Notes: a model not told the origin generated them from the letters alone. DNA of 64,000 nucleotides from CBDDFS01 sp965227255 (GCA_965227255.1 CBDDFS010000005.1:1-64000), one strand, 5' to 3'; counted from the stretch's first letter, positions 40,859 to 51,154 are shown. Translations and numbers: made by a program.

Positions 40859-43696
40859 ATGAAAAAATTTTCACTCTTTACTGCGCTGTTTTTCACATTC
40901 ATAACCGTTTCCATGGGACAATTGACCCAGACGGTAGAAACATGTTATAATGTTCAAGGGACTTATACCGACCTGGGAAATTCAGGTACCGTAATTAACA
41001 CAGCGAATTACGACGATGCCAATTCGGCTGCACAACCTATTGGTTTTAATTTTGATTTCAATGGATCGACATTCAGTTATTTTGTTCTGAATACCAACGG
41101 TTTCATCAAACTTGGACCCAATTCCTCCATGTCAGCTCCGTCAGCTGCAAATTTGGCTTACACCTATTTCAACCAGAATAATCCAGGTGGAGTATTTAGT
41201 AGCTCGAACGTGAATGACAGAAATATCCTGGCTGCGTTTAATCACGATCTCGATTCATCGTCTACAGCACAGACAGAATATAGATACAGCACTACTGGTA
41301 GTGCCGGAAGCAGAATCCTTACGGTTCAGTTCAAAAATGTAACCGACAAGAATATCACGGATACAGCTTCAGGTGCTACACCACAGGTACAATTTAGCAG
41401 CATGAACTTCCAGATCAAATTGTACGAAGCCAATGATATGATTGAATTTGTATACGGAGATTTTATTCCCACTTCGGATACCAGTCTTTTCAAGTTAGCC
41501 GGAGTTGGAATCAAAGGAAGCAGCAACACCCAGATTATAAACGTTTCAAAATCGTCTTCATACGAATGGCATGTAGCAGGATTTAATGCAGGAAATTACA
41601 CAGGTGGAGTTGGTGTTGGATTCAATTTTGGTAATAACAATACAACAATCGGAAAAGTTATTCCTACCTGTGTTATCAGGCCTTTGGTTGATAATGGAAG
41701 AACTTTCCGATTCTTGCCACAAATAGCAAATGACGCAGAGGTCACAAATGTTATCAGAAAGCATGCAACCGTCATTCCATGGGGCGATCCTCATCCGATT
41801 TCGGTTCGAGTGACCAATGTTGGAACGGCTTCTAAAACCGGTACATGGGTTAAAGTAAAGATCACTGGAGCAAACTCATATCAGGACTCTTCTATAATTA
41901 ATGCTATGAGTGCTGGTGTTGCTTCAACCGTAAACTTTACTGGATATACTCCTCAAAACATAGGTACCGATATTATTAATGTTTCACTTTCTTCTGATGG
42001 TGAGAATTCGAATAATGAAAAAGAATATATACAACTGGTTGGAAGAGAATTGATCGGTTACTCAGACAGCACTGGTAATGTCAGCAACTTCGGTTGGGGT
42101 TCAGGAAATGGAATTTTTGCCGCAAGGTATAGAGTGACAGGCAAGAGAAAAATCTCCAGGATTCAAATGAAAATCGGCTTTAATACGGCCAGCGTTGGAC
42201 AAAGTATTTATGGTGTCGTGGTAGATAACGGCAATAATATTGTAGGAAGAACGCCTAACTATGTCATCCAGTGTGGAGATATGGGTAAGTGGGTAGACCT
42301 TGAAGTTTTTGATGGAAATACAACCAACTTTGACCGCCCGCCACCTACCATTGCGAATAACCAATATTATGTGGGCATGGCTATATTGACAGCCGGTCAT
42401 TACCCAATGGCCCTTCAAAGTGAAGATCCAACTCCATCTGGCGCTTATTATTATCATGGTGGACTAGCCTCTGGAGGAACTTATACCGACCTAGCGACAA
42501 CAACTCTTAATGTATATCGGCTACCGGTGAATTCAACCATGGATGGAGTAAGTTTAAAACTTGAACCGGTCACCTCTTTGAATGATCCTTCATGTGCTAT
42601 TTCGAATCAGACCGTTGAGGTAACTGTAACAAATCAGGATTCAATTACCGTGGATTTTGCCATTGACACCTTGCATCTTGAGGTGAGTTCAACGGGTGCA
42701 ATAAATCAGACGTACAGTCGATTGATAAATTCAGGTACACTTGATCCGGATTCGTCTACAACATTTGTGATTACCAACAATTTTGATTTGAGTGTTGGAG
42801 GACAATACGATGTTGTTATTGAGGCCCGACAATGGCTTGAGGTAGATACAGCAAACAATTACCAAACTTTTACGGTCAACGTAGTAGACACACCAGATGT
42901 GACTCTTGACGTGGTTCCTGATAGTGTAATTTGTTATGGAGTTCCATTTACATTCATCGCTAACCCTTATACAGCGGGTAGTGCAATGTATCAATGGAAA
43001 GTCAATGGATTGAATCAGGGGAATGTCACCTCTGATAGCTCATTTAGTCCGTCAATCGACTGGGGGGATACAGTGAGCGTTGATCTCATTACGGATCATT
43101 GTACCACAGGTACATTTACCATACCATCAAATCAAATCGTGATGCAGATCAATCCAAAACCGAAATTTATAAATGGTATAACCGGAATTGATAGCGTGGT
43201 TCGATTTACTGATAAGAACTACAGTGCCGGTATACAACCGGGACATACTTACCTATGGAAGGTATCAGGTGGAACAATTGTGACAGATAGCACAGGTGCT
43301 GCCGTTAAAATTGAATGGGGAGATGCAAATCTGAATGCTAGTGTATCATTGGAAGAAAAGGATGCAAATGGCTGTGAAAGAACTCATGTTCTTCCGGTAC
43401 ACGTTCTTAATGTTGACGGAATCAATGAATTGAGTGGACTTACAATAGGTGACGCATTCCCTAATCCGGCTGATAACACTGTGAACATTCCGGTGAAATC
43501 CAATAAAGCTGAACAAATTAGCATTGCCCTCTATGACCTGACAGGTAAAAAAGTAAGAGACATTTTCGAAGGTCAGATCAATGGAGAGAAAACGTTCAGA
43601 ATAGATGTGTCAGACCTGAAAGAAGGAATGTACATTTATAAAGTGAGGACAACGGCGGGTTACGAACAAGTAAACCGATTGACGATCAGGCACTGA
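40859..43696 (+). CDS. large secreted adhesin-like protein with CARDB-like repeats and T9SS type A signal
   Basis: A 945-residue exported protein. I use ATG 40859, which gives a clean signal peptide (MKKFSLFTALFFTFITVSMGQ); an upstream in-frame start would add a charged extension. Residues 22-250 form a beta-rich domain (IGFNFDFNGSTFSYFVLNTNGFIKLG; YEANDMIEFVYGDFIPT) like lectin-type domains in Bacteroidota surface proteins. Middle regions 270-400 and 560-690 have CARDB-like Ig folds (VRVTNVGTASKTGTWVKVKI; VTNQDSITVDFAIDTLHLEV). Residues 700-860 hold two Ig/PKD-like modules (YQWKVNGLNQGN; HTYLWKVSGGTIVTD). The last 75 residues (IGDAFPNPADNTVNIPV to QVNRLTIRH) are the type A T9SS domain. No catalytic motif is seen. 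Confidence 0.85.
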   Translation: MKKFSLFTALFFTFITVSMGQLTQTVETCYNVQGTYTDLGNSGTVINTANYDDANSAAQPIGFNFDFNGSTFSYFVLNTNGFIKLGPNSSMSAPSAANLAYTYFNQNNPGGVFSSSNVNDRNILAAFNHDLDSSSTAQTEYRYSTTGSAGSRILTVQFKNVTDKNITDTASGATPQVQFSSMNFQIKLYEANDMIEFVYGDFIPTSDTSLFKLAGVGIKGSSNTQIINVSKSSSYEWHVAGFNAGNYTGGVGVGFNFGNNNTTIGKVIPTCVIRPLVDNGRTFRFLPQIANDAEVTNVIRKHATVIPWGDPHPISVRVTNVGTASKTGTWVKVKITGANSYQDSSIINAMSAGVASTVNFTGYTPQNIGTDIINVSLSSDGENSNNEKEYIQLVGRELIGYSDSTGNVSNFGWGSGNGIFAARYRVTGKRKISRIQMKIGFNTASVGQSIYGVVVDNGNNIVGRTPNYVIQCGDMGKWVDLEVFDGNTTNFDRPPPTIANNQYYVGMAILTAGHYPMALQSEDPTPSGAYYYHGGLASGGTYTDLATTTLNVYRLPVNSTMDGVSLKLEPVTSLNDPSCAISNQTVEVTVTNQDSITVDFAIDTLHLEVSSTGAINQTYSRLINSGTLDPDSSTTFVITNNFDLSVGGQYDVVIEARQWLEVDTANNYQTFTVNVVDTPDVTLDVVPDSVICYGVPFTFIANPYTAGSAMYQWKVNGLNQGNVTSDSSFSPSIDWGDTVSVDLITDHCTTGTFTIPSNQIVMQINPKPKFINGITGIDSVVRFTDKNYSAGIQPGHTYLWKVSGGTIVTDSTGAAVKIEWGDANLNASVSLEEKDANGCERTHVLPVHVLNVDGINELSGLTIGDAFPNPADNTVNIPVKSNKAEQISIALYDLTGKKVRDIFEGQINGEKTFRIDVSDLKEGMYIYKVRTTAGYEQVNRLTIRH

Positions 43697-43711
43697 TCAG
43701 AATAAACTAGA

Positions 43712-44707
43712 CTAGAATTTGGCGCAGGGAACAATAAATGCTTTCCTGCGCTTTTTCTTTTTATGAGTCCATTCCCTGATAAAGGATATCTCAAATGATC
43801 CTGCAGCTTGTCCGATACCTAATTTAGAAACCGTGATATCATAACTGAAGCCAAATTTATATTCGGGTCGATAAATACCGAATAAAAAAGTAATAGCATC
43901 TCCATTGTGGCTGCCATTGTAATTCTTCTTAACTGGAAGTCCTCGATACCAGACACCCCAAACCACAGGATTTGTATTCAAATAACCCCCTATATCGAGC
44001 TGATCGAATTTGCCCTGAGCTTTATAATGAAGAGCAAAAGTCAAATCTTTTCCATCAATCTTGGCATCACTGGCATTGTCAAGAGGAATTTTAGCTCCTC
44101 CATGGAACGAATACTTTCTTGGTAAAGGATCTGCTTCTCCATTTTCAAGCAAGGACTGGTCAGGCTGATTCAGATGGTTGATCGAGAGTCCTGCCCAGTA
44201 AAGATCATATAACGCAAGAAATCCGAAGGAGAAGTCTGTATAGAATCTGTTCGACCTAATCTTCGTTTCAGTCGTAACAGTGCCGGATTCCAATTGATCA
44301 TTAAAGACAAGGCGGTTTTTGTTTACTCCTATGCTGTTAAATCCCACTTTGATTGCAGGTCTGATCACGACAAGTTCTTTAATGATGGCCTGATAAGAAT
44401 ACGTTGGAGCAATCTCGGCTCTCCAGAGTCTTCCACTACCCTGCAATTCACCATTGGCGATAATCCCTATCCCGCTGTTAAATTCCTCAACCCATCTGTC
44501 GTATGATACAGAGGTTGAAAGAAAGTCGTTGGGTAATCCAGGCCATTGGTCACGTGCATTGACAACAATTCTGTGCTGTTCAGTTAGTCCGGTAAACGCC
44601 GGATTAATATAGAGAGGCGCAGCATAAAATTGGCTGTACTGAAAATCCTGTGCAAAAGCACTTGCAGGAATACATAGAAACAATATGAATTTGAGAAATT
44701 TAGTCAT
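43712..44707 (-). CDS. PorP/SprF family type IX secretion system membrane protein
   Basis: A 331-residue outer-membrane protein of the PorP/SprF family, which in Flavobacterium johnsoniae (SprF) is needed for secretion and anchoring of the adjacent adhesin. Signal peptide 1-19 (ends SAFA). Marks: FQYSQFYAAPLYINPAFTGLTEQHRIVVNARDQWPGLP near the start, SYDRWVEEFNSGIGIIANGE, the barrel strand RLWRAEIAPTYSYQAIIKEL, and FGFSYDITVSKLGIGQAAGSFEISF close to the end. It starts inside the last codons of the TPR/PD40 gene (8-base overlap). The 3' coding end (HKKKKRRKAFIVPCAKF) also contains the terminator of the convergent gene. Confidence 0.93.
   Translation of the reverse strand: MTKFLKFILFLCIPASAFAQDFQYSQFYAAPLYINPAFTGLTEQHRIVVNARDQWPGLPNDFLSTSVSYDRWVEEFNSGIGIIANGELQGSGRLWRAEIAPTYSYQAIIKELVVIRPAIKVGFNSIGVNKNRLVFNDQLESGTVTTETKIRSNRFYTDFSFGFLALYDLYWAGLSINHLNQPDQSLLENGEADPLPRKYSFHGGAKIPLDNASDAKIDGKDLTFALHYKAQGKFDQLDIGGYLNTNPVVWGVWYRGLPVKKNYNGSHNGDAITFLFGIYRPEYKFGFSYDITVSKLGIGQAAGSFEISFIREWTHKKKKRRKAFIVPCAKF
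43722..43762 (+). terminator. Rho-independent terminator of the 40859 gene, inside convergent porP
   Basis: GCGCAGGGA pairs with TTCCTGCGC (one G-T pair) around a 12-base loop, then TTTTTCTTTTT on the plus strand. The whole element lies in the last 50 bases of the minus-strand PorP/SprF gene, whose Lys codons supply the T-run. Confidence 0.75.
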
Positions 44708-46270
44708 TCGAGCTAACCTGCAGTGGTATTAATTTAAATTCCTCAATTTGCGATCCAAAACCAACCTGATCATCAAAGAATACTTCACCAGAATAGGTAT
44801 GATAACCCTCTGCTTCAACTACAACCTGATAACTGCTTCCCGGTGAAACAACCATAATAAATCGACCTGTAGACGCATTGGATTTGTATTCACCCTGAAC
44901 GGCTTTGGTTCTTTTATCAATTAATGTGATAACAGCTTCAATTGGAATGTGAGAGGTATCATTAGAAGCCACTCCTCCTTTTACTACAGAAAGTATTTCG
45001 GCATCCAGTTTAAAATTGATCTTATATAGATCCTGTCCACCGTAACCACCGGCTGCCGAAGAAGAATAATAGCCGGTTAGCTTATCGGCCGACATAACAA
45101 AATTTAAATCATTGGCAAGGGTGTTGACCGGATATCCCAGATTGACAGGCTTCGACCATTTCCCTTCATCATCAACCTTGGTGTGGAAAATATCATATCC
45201 GCCCATTGATTTATGTCCTTTCGAAATAAAGTACAGAGTCTTGCCATCAGCATGGATAAATGGAGAATCCTCATCAAACTCTGTATTAATTACCGAGCCC
45301 AGATTTTGTGCCTTGCTCCACTCACCTGTTGGAAGTTTTTTAACTCTCCAGATGTCCATTCCGCCATAACCACCTTCTCGATTGCTCGAAAAGTACACAG
45401 TATGCTCATCATTACTAATCGAGGCGCTTGTCTCAATAGCATCCGAATTGATTTCACCGGGCAAGAGCTCAGGTTCAGACCAACCCAGCATTGATTTTTT
45501 TACCGAATAGAGATCACCTGTAACCAGATCTGGCTGGTTCGGAAGAAATATAAAATCTGACCATCACTGGAGATTCCAACACAGGCATCATGAGTTTCTG
45601 TATTGATCGGACTTGGCAATTGCTCAGGTTGCTGCCAGAAACCATATACGTGTTGTGAATAATAGATATCTTCAAAATGGTCTCCTCTGTGATCCAATTG
45701 TTCACCTGTGCTACCGGGTCTTCTCGAAGTGAAATAAATCTCATCCTCAGAACCATAAACCAGGGGCACATATTCATGAAACTCCGAATTAATGGACGAT
45801 CCCATGTTCTCTAGATCCGCATTGATTGGATTTTCCATGAGATCTCTTGCCGTCTCCGCCTGTTCAATAAGATGATTTATTTCTGACCGACTGTGTAAAG
45901 GATCTTCATTTTTAGCAAGATATTCATGGTAGAGATCGATCTCTTCTTCTATTTTTCCCTCAAGATGATAGGTCTGACCCAGATAGTAATTAGCCTCAAA
46001 AGCCTGCATTTCTCGCGCCTTTGAAAGATGACTTTCAGCATTCTCATACTTCCTCAAATAGAAATAGCAAATACCCGCTTTAAGTTGTATCTCATCATCT
46101 TCCGGATGAGACTTTAGCAGCTCACTGTAAACATTTACAGCACTTAGAAAGTCGCCAATTTCATAATCGATATCGGCATCTTCGATCTTCTTTAACTCCT
46201 GCCTAGAATAATCCTGTGCAAATAATTGGCCCAGGCTAAAGGCAAAAACGGCGAACAATATTTTTTTCAT
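44700..46270 (-). CDS. TPR and PD40 beta-propeller protein, T9SS-associated, one frameshift
   Basis: About 523 residues after frame repair. Signal peptide 1-18 (ends GQLFAQ). Residues 30-150 are TPR-like helices (DYEIGDFLSAVNVYSELLKSHPEDDEIQLKAGICYFYL; ANYYLGQTYHLEGKIEEEI). Then a WD40-like PD40 beta-propeller: EIYFTSRRPGSTGEQL, VYFSSNREGGYGGMDIWRV, LYFISKGHKSMGGYDIF, GYYSSSAAGGYGGQDLYKI. A carboxypeptidase-like domain closes it (VITLIDKRTKAVQGEYKS). The layout is that of PorE-type and PorP-associated proteins but without the OmpA domain. One A is missing near 45538 (LYFFRNQPDLVTGDL expected). The ATG overlaps the stop of the adhesin gene (ATGA). No more than a sorting or accessory role can be inferred. 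Confidence 0.85.
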
Positions 46271-49200
46271 CTCAATAAAGTTACATCTCCGGCTAACACA
46301 ACCTCTGAATTGTCTATTAAGGTAGCATTTACTCTGAACACATAGACATCTTGTTGACATAACTGATCTCTATACCAACCCGTCCAACCAACTGTTTCCC
46401 TGTCTGTTCTGAAGAGTAATTCTCCCCATTTATTAAAAATCATGAATTCGTATTTCTTAATCTCTCCTACAATCACAGGATAGAAAACGTTGTTACTTGT
46501 TCTATCGTAACCCGGCGTTGAGAAATCATAAGCACCATTGATTCCGGGATCAGAACCCGTGTTTGGTGTGAATGCATTCGGTGTTGTAACACTGCCACTC
46601 GGTTTAGCCAATACAGGTGAAATAGACTCCTTGGTATCCTCGCAAAATCCGTTTGACGCAACAAGAGTGACTATGTATTCACCTTCAGCTTTGTAGTAAT
46701 GCTCTGGATTTTCCGCAGAGGACGTATTACCGTCACCGAAATTCCAGCTATAAGATAAATTATCACCTCTTGAATTATTAAAGAATACGACAGCCTCATT
46801 TGGAATAAAGACTTCTTCAGGAGCAAAGGTGAAATCGGCCTGAGGTTGTTCGTAAACCTGGATGTAACCAAACTTGGTCTTTTCATCCTCCCCTCCTTCT
46901 CCACTCACGGTAAGTTCAACGTTGTAAAATCCGGGGTCTGTAAATGTGATTGTCGGATCCTTTTCTGCACTGCTTTGAGCGGCATTCGTTGTGGAGTTCA
47001 CAAATCTCCAGAAATATGTATCAGCATATTTGGATTTATTTACAAATTCAACCGTTAGATCTTCACAACCTGCTGTAGAATCACCAAAATCAGCGATAGG
47101 AACAGGAGGTAGTATAGTTACCAATTGTGTCATGGTATCGGAGCAGAACTCATTGAAAGCAACGAGGTTAACATTGAATTCACCCCAACCCGTATATGCC
47201 TTCTCAGTAATCGTGGAATCCGATGAGGTAGTGCTGTCACCAAAATCCCACAAATAATCCCAGCCGAATTCAAGATTATTAAAACCAAATATTGTATCTG
47301 GATAAGTGAGTGTATTTGTAGGTGGATTGACGGCAAAATTGGCATTGGGTTGTGGATACACAGTGAGCTCTGAGGCAATGGAATCTCGACAACCCTGGCT
47401 TGTGCTTGCCACAAGAGAAACTGTATAGGTTTCAGGAATTTTCGTGTTATTGATATAGGCCTTGGCCGGATTTTTCTGAGCAGATGTCGTTCCATCTCCA
47501 AAATGCCATCCATACAGGCTTGCGCCAATTGATTGGTTAATAAATAAAACACCAAAAACGCTGCATCCGGCGGTGTCATGCTCAAAACCTGCAAAGACCT
47601 CGGGATGTATAGTTACATCAAGAAAGGCCGTATCATAACAACCAAAAGCATTTTCAGTAACCAATCTGACCGTGTAGGTCGTGTCAACACCTGATGTGTT
47701 TTCAAATATGTGCGTGACAATGGTATCTGTCGTATCTATAGAAACTCCATCTCCAAAGTCCCAGTAATATCGACTTGCACCCACCGATTGACTGGTGAAT
47801 TCTACTTCAGCCGGAGCACAGGCATTGAACAAGTTTGTGGTGAATTGGGCCTGGGTGACGGGCCGAACCCGCACCAGACTATAGCTCGTATCCTTGCAAC
47901 CGTTGGAGGTATTCGTGGCTACGCTTGCTACGAAATCCTGTGCCGTCACATAAAGATGATTCGGAGCAGAAGAAGTGCTTGTCTGTCCATCACCAAAAAA
48001 CCAAATCTGCGTGGCTGAATTGGCAAGAGGTGGGAACTGAACAGGTAAGGGAACACATCCCGAATCCATTGTATCGGGCAAGGATGCAGCAGTAGGCCAG
48101 ACGAAGTAAGTCTCTATAGCCGTATCCGAACATCCATTTGCCGAGAAAGCCACAAGTGAAACAAAGAAAGTATCAGTAAAGAGAGAATTATTGATCAGGC
48201 TGTCACTGGGATTCACCTGAGTGGATGTATTGCCATTGTCGAAGTCCCAGAAATAAGATGTCGCTCCATTGGTCGACTGATTCGAAAAAGTTATTACAGC
48301 CGGTGTACAGGTAAACTGAAATACATTATCGTCGAATTGAGCCACAGGATTAGGGAAAACAGTAACTGATTCTGTTGCCGTGTCTGTGCAACCAAAGGAG
48401 GTATAGGCAATCAGATTAATATAATAGTTGGTATCTATTCCAAAATTATTATTGAATACAAATTGAGGATTAACCTGAGTGCTCGTATCCTGATCGCTGA
48501 ACTGCCACAGATATGTCACTGCATTTGCCGATGAATTATTGGTAAAATTCACCAAAAGAGGTGAACATCCCTGGGTTGTATCCATTGAAAAAGCAGCCGT
48601 TGGTAATTGCTCAGCCACCACTTGAATCGTGTCCTGAGCAGAGCAGTTGGCTGTCGACACAGAAAGAATCACATCATAGGTGCCGGCCAGCGCATAAATA
48701 TGAGTCGGATTCTGCAGATTTGAATTGGGTGAACCGTCACCAAAATTCCAGTCCCAACTAATGATCGGATCGCCTGAAGCATGAGAAGATGAATCTACAA
48801 ACTGAGATACTGCACCTGCACAAACCGCTGTTGGAGAAAAAAGCGGAACAGGAGTTTGATAAACATTCACCATTTCAACAATGGAATCTGTGCAACCAAA
48901 TGAATTCGATACGGTCAGACTTACAGCATAATTGGCCGGAAAACCATAAAATTCCTGTCCTGGATTTTGATTTGTACTTGTATTGCCATTATCAAAATCC
49001 CAAAACCAATTCACTGGATTGCCCAGTGATGAATCGGCAAAAGTTACTGTGAGACTATCACAAGCTGAGGCCGGTGAAAAACTAATCAATGCCGTCGGAC
49101 TTGGATTGACAACCACTGTCCAAAATGCTGTGTCAACGCAATTCGAGCCCGCAATACCTATTGCCAGACGAACAGTATAAGTGCCTGAATCAACATAAAG

Positions 49201-50358
49201 ATGGGTCTGATTCCCTCCTCCCGTTGTAATGAATCCTGTCCCATCTCCAAAATCCCAGGCAAATACATTGGCTCCGCCGGTCGACAAGTTCTGAAACGTA
49301 ACCACTTCTCCCACACAGATTGTATCATCTCCGCTCATGTCGGCCTGCGGTGGTGGTACAATTTGAATAACTATGCTCGCCGGTTCCTGTCCGCACAGAT
49401 TACTATCAATCATATTAACTGTGTACGTTCCTATTCCGGGAAAGGCAATCGGAATTGGATTTGGATTTGGTGTTCCCAACGGAGGACCGGATGGTCGCCA
49501 ATCCACAATGGAATCATAACCAAGGCCCCAATAATTTCCAAAATTCCAACGTTCATATCGCTGATCCGTATTTCCCTGCGCATAACAATTGAAATTGGAA
49601 CCATTGGCAAAATTTACCACAGTATCAGGATAACACAAAACTGTAGCAGAAGCTGCAATGGCGGCATCATCCAGATCGTAAATCAAGACAGGTGATTGAG
49701 AATTAACGGAAGGTGAGAGATTACAAGGATTTGTAGCTGTTAAATCGACCTGTGTTACGCAATTGACTGTCTGTCTCTGGTATGTATGAAGAACCGTATC
49801 ACCGGCATTGGTATAGTTGAAAACTTCAAGCGGAGAGCCATCACCCCAGTCCCATGTAAAAACAGTTCCGGGCATAACAGGTAAACCGCTGGCTCCATTG
49901 GAGTTATTAATAAATTCCAATGTTCCTGGAGCACAGGTCAGTTGAGTTAGACCTCCCGGTACTTCAATATTTGCTGTAACAGGATAACCACTCACTACAA
50001 TTCCGGGAATCGTGCAGGTTCCTGATACAAAGGTAAAATTGAAGGTATCTGCAAAAACAGTTCCATTATTAGTAACCGAAATATATGTGTGATTTATGGT
50101 CGCAGGAGGATTTAATGATGCTCCAGAAGACGTTGTGCCGTCACCCCAGTTCATGGTCCATGCGCCGAAGTTATTTGACGGTGTAATTACAATTATAAAT
50201 GAAGTATCGTTGGCAGAGGTAACCTGGCTACATCCGATATATATTGGATTGGCCGATGGATTTCCATCACCATCATCCAATTGACACTGAGATTTTACTT
50301 CCGTGTTAAAGAGCAACAGACCCAGAATAAAAAGAGCGATATATCTCAAAACATACAT
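46267..50358 (-). CDS. giant PKD-repeat adhesin with gliding-motility-type C-terminus (T9SS type B)
   Basis: A 1363-residue exported surface protein. Signal peptide 1-23 (LFNTEVKSQ). It carries about 13 PKD/Ig-like repeats of 85-95 residues; I count motifs such as FTWDWGDGSP, FAWDFGDGTGF, WFWDFDNGNTSTNQNP, YFWDFDNGNTSTQVNP, IWFFGDGQTSTSS, YYWDFGDGVSI, YGWHFGDGTTSAQKNP, YLWDFGDSTTSS and YSWNFGDGNTSSAENP. Repeats are punctuated by paired Cys (SGCVPLPVQF, KGCSPLLVNF types). The last 100 residues (TTPNAFTPNTGSDPGI; YEFMIFNKWGELLF; VYVFRVNATLID; GDVTLLR) are the gliding-motility-associated type B T9SS domain. With the following TPR/PD40 and PorP/SprF genes it forms a SprB-SprF-like locus. The ligand is unknown. 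Confidence 0.92.
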   Translation of the reverse strand: MYVLRYIALFILGLLLFNTEVKSQCQLDDGDGNPSANPIYIGCSQVTSANDTSFIIVITPSNNFGAWTMNWGDGTTSSGASLNPPATINHTYISVTNNGTVFADTFNFTFVSGTCTIPGIVVSGYPVTANIEVPGGLTQLTCAPGTLEFINNSNGASGLPVMPGTVFTWDWGDGSPLEVFNYTNAGDTVLHTYQRQTVNCVTQVDLTATNPCNLSPSVNSQSPVLIYDLDDAAIAASATVLCYPDTVVNFANGSNFNCYAQGNTDQRYERWNFGNYWGLGYDSIVDWRPSGPPLGTPNPNPIPIAFPGIGTYTVNMIDSNLCGQEPASIVIQIVPPPQADMSGDDTICVGEVVTFQNLSTGGANVFAWDFGDGTGFITTGGGNQTHLYVDSGTYTVRLAIGIAGSNCVDTAFWTVVVNPSPTALISFSPASACDSLTVTFADSSLGNPVNWFWDFDNGNTSTNQNPGQEFYGFPANYAVSLTVSNSFGCTDSIVEMVNVYQTPVPLFSPTAVCAGAVSQFVDSSSHASGDPIISWDWNFGDGSPNSNLQNPTHIYALAGTYDVILSVSTANCSAQDTIQVVAEQLPTAAFSMDTTQGCSPLLVNFTNNSSANAVTYLWQFSDQDTSTQVNPQFVFNNNFGIDTNYYINLIAYTSFGCTDTATESVTVFPNPVAQFDDNVFQFTCTPAVITFSNQSTNGATSYFWDFDNGNTSTQVNPSDSLINNSLFTDTFFVSLVAFSANGCSDTAIETYFVWPTAASLPDTMDSGCVPLPVQFPPLANSATQIWFFGDGQTSTSSAPNHLYVTAQDFVASVATNTSNGCKDTSYSLVRVRPVTQAQFTTNLFNACAPAEVEFTSQSVGASRYYWDFGDGVSIDTTDTIVTHIFENTSGVDTTYTVRLVTENAFGCYDTAFLDVTIHPEVFAGFEHDTAGCSVFGVLFINQSIGASLYGWHFGDGTTSAQKNPAKAYINNTKIPETYTVSLVASTSQGCRDSIASELTVYPQPNANFAVNPPTNTLTYPDTIFGFNNLEFGWDYLWDFGDSTTSSDSTITEKAYTGWGEFNVNLVAFNEFCSDTMTQLVTILPPVPIADFGDSTAGCEDLTVEFVNKSKYADTYFWRFVNSTTNAAQSSAEKDPTITFTDPGFYNVELTVSGEGGEDEKTKFGYIQVYEQPQADFTFAPEEVFIPNEAVVFFNNSRGDNLSYSWNFGDGNTSSAENPEHYYKAEGEYIVTLVASNGFCEDTKESISPVLAKPSGSVTTPNAFTPNTGSDPGINGAYDFSTPGYDRTSNNVFYPVIVGEIKKYEFMIFNKWGELLFRTDRETVGWTGWYRDQLCQQDVYVFRVNATLIDNSEVVLAGDVTLLR

Positions 50359-50471
50359 GTTTTTCAGAAATATGATATAAACGATTTCATTTTTCTAAGG
50401 TTGCCGATTTTCGACAGAATTCGATGAATTAGCCATTTCCTTCGACGCATCTACTATCAAAAATAGAATAT

Positions 50472-51149
50472 TTAATCTCTAATCTTAATAGCTCTTATCA
50501 TTTCACGTTTTCCCGGTGGACCAGGAAGTCTCTCAACACGCATTCCTGACTCCTGTAAATTCCTTCTGAATTGCCCTTGCGCGCAGTATGAGACCAGAAT
50601 TCCATCTTCTGCAAGCAATGAACATACTTTGTTTATAATATCTTTTCCCCACATTTCCGGTTGGTAAGTCGGGCCAAATGCATCGTAATAGACAAGGTTA
50701 AATCCCGACTCCAGATCACATTCCTGTAAGGATTGTCTGATCTTCTTTAGATCCATTCTAGCGGTCTCCTTTACTTGATTCCATTCAGCTCCATGCATTT
50801 CGTCAAAGAATTCTTTTAACTCAGGATTCTCCAGAGCTCTGAATTTCAATTCCTTGATGATCTCTCTTTCCACGGGAATCGGTTCCAATGCGGTGTACAG
50901 GACTCCCTTCATGTCATAATCAATCAGATATTGGTAAGTGAGTAAACAATTCAGGCCGGTTCCCAATCCGACTTCCAGAATGTTTGGTTTTATTGTTGCA
51001 TCATTAAAAAGGGCTAAACCTTTTTCTATAAAAACATATTGAGACTCTGTTTCGGCTCCATGAAAAGAGTGAAAATTATCTCCGGTTGCCGGATCGTAGA
51101 GAGAAGAACTTCCATCGCCCGTATCTATGATTTTCCTTTCCATGGCCAT
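50472..51149 (-). CDS. mnmD: tRNA U34 mnm5s2U methyltransferase (MnmD-type)
   Basis: A 225-residue S-adenosylmethionine-dependent methyltransferase corresponding to the methyltransferase half of MnmC, completing 5-methylaminomethyl-2-thiouridine at the wobble position of tRNA. Marks: ATGDNFHSFHGAETESQYVFIEKGL at the N-terminus, the SAM motif ILEVGLGTGLNCLLT, ALEPIPVEREII, FNLVYYDAFGPTYQPEMW and GILVSYCAQGQFRRNLQESGM with RLPGPPGKREMIRA at the end. The oxidase half of MnmC is absent, as usual in Bacteroidota. Start ATG 51149, or ATG 51143. Divergent from the choice-of-anchor lipoprotein gene, with separate promoter boxes 54 bases apart. Confidence 0.9.
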   Translation of the reverse strand: MAMERKIIDTGDGSSSLYDPATGDNFHSFHGAETESQYVFIEKGLALFNDATIKPNILEVGLGTGLNCLLTYQYLIDYDMKGVLYTALEPIPVEREIIKELKFRALENPELKEFFDEMHGAEWNQVKETARMDLKKIRQSLQECDLESGFNLVYYDAFGPTYQPEMWGKDIINKVCSLLAEDGILVSYCAQGQFRRNLQESGMRVERLPGPPGKREMIRAIKIRD

Positions 51150-51154
51150 ATTGT

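Noticed and set aside
46267..50358. Many open frames antisense to the PKD adhesin
   Set aside because: They are shadows caused by the biased composition of the repeats and have no start signals or conserved motifs.
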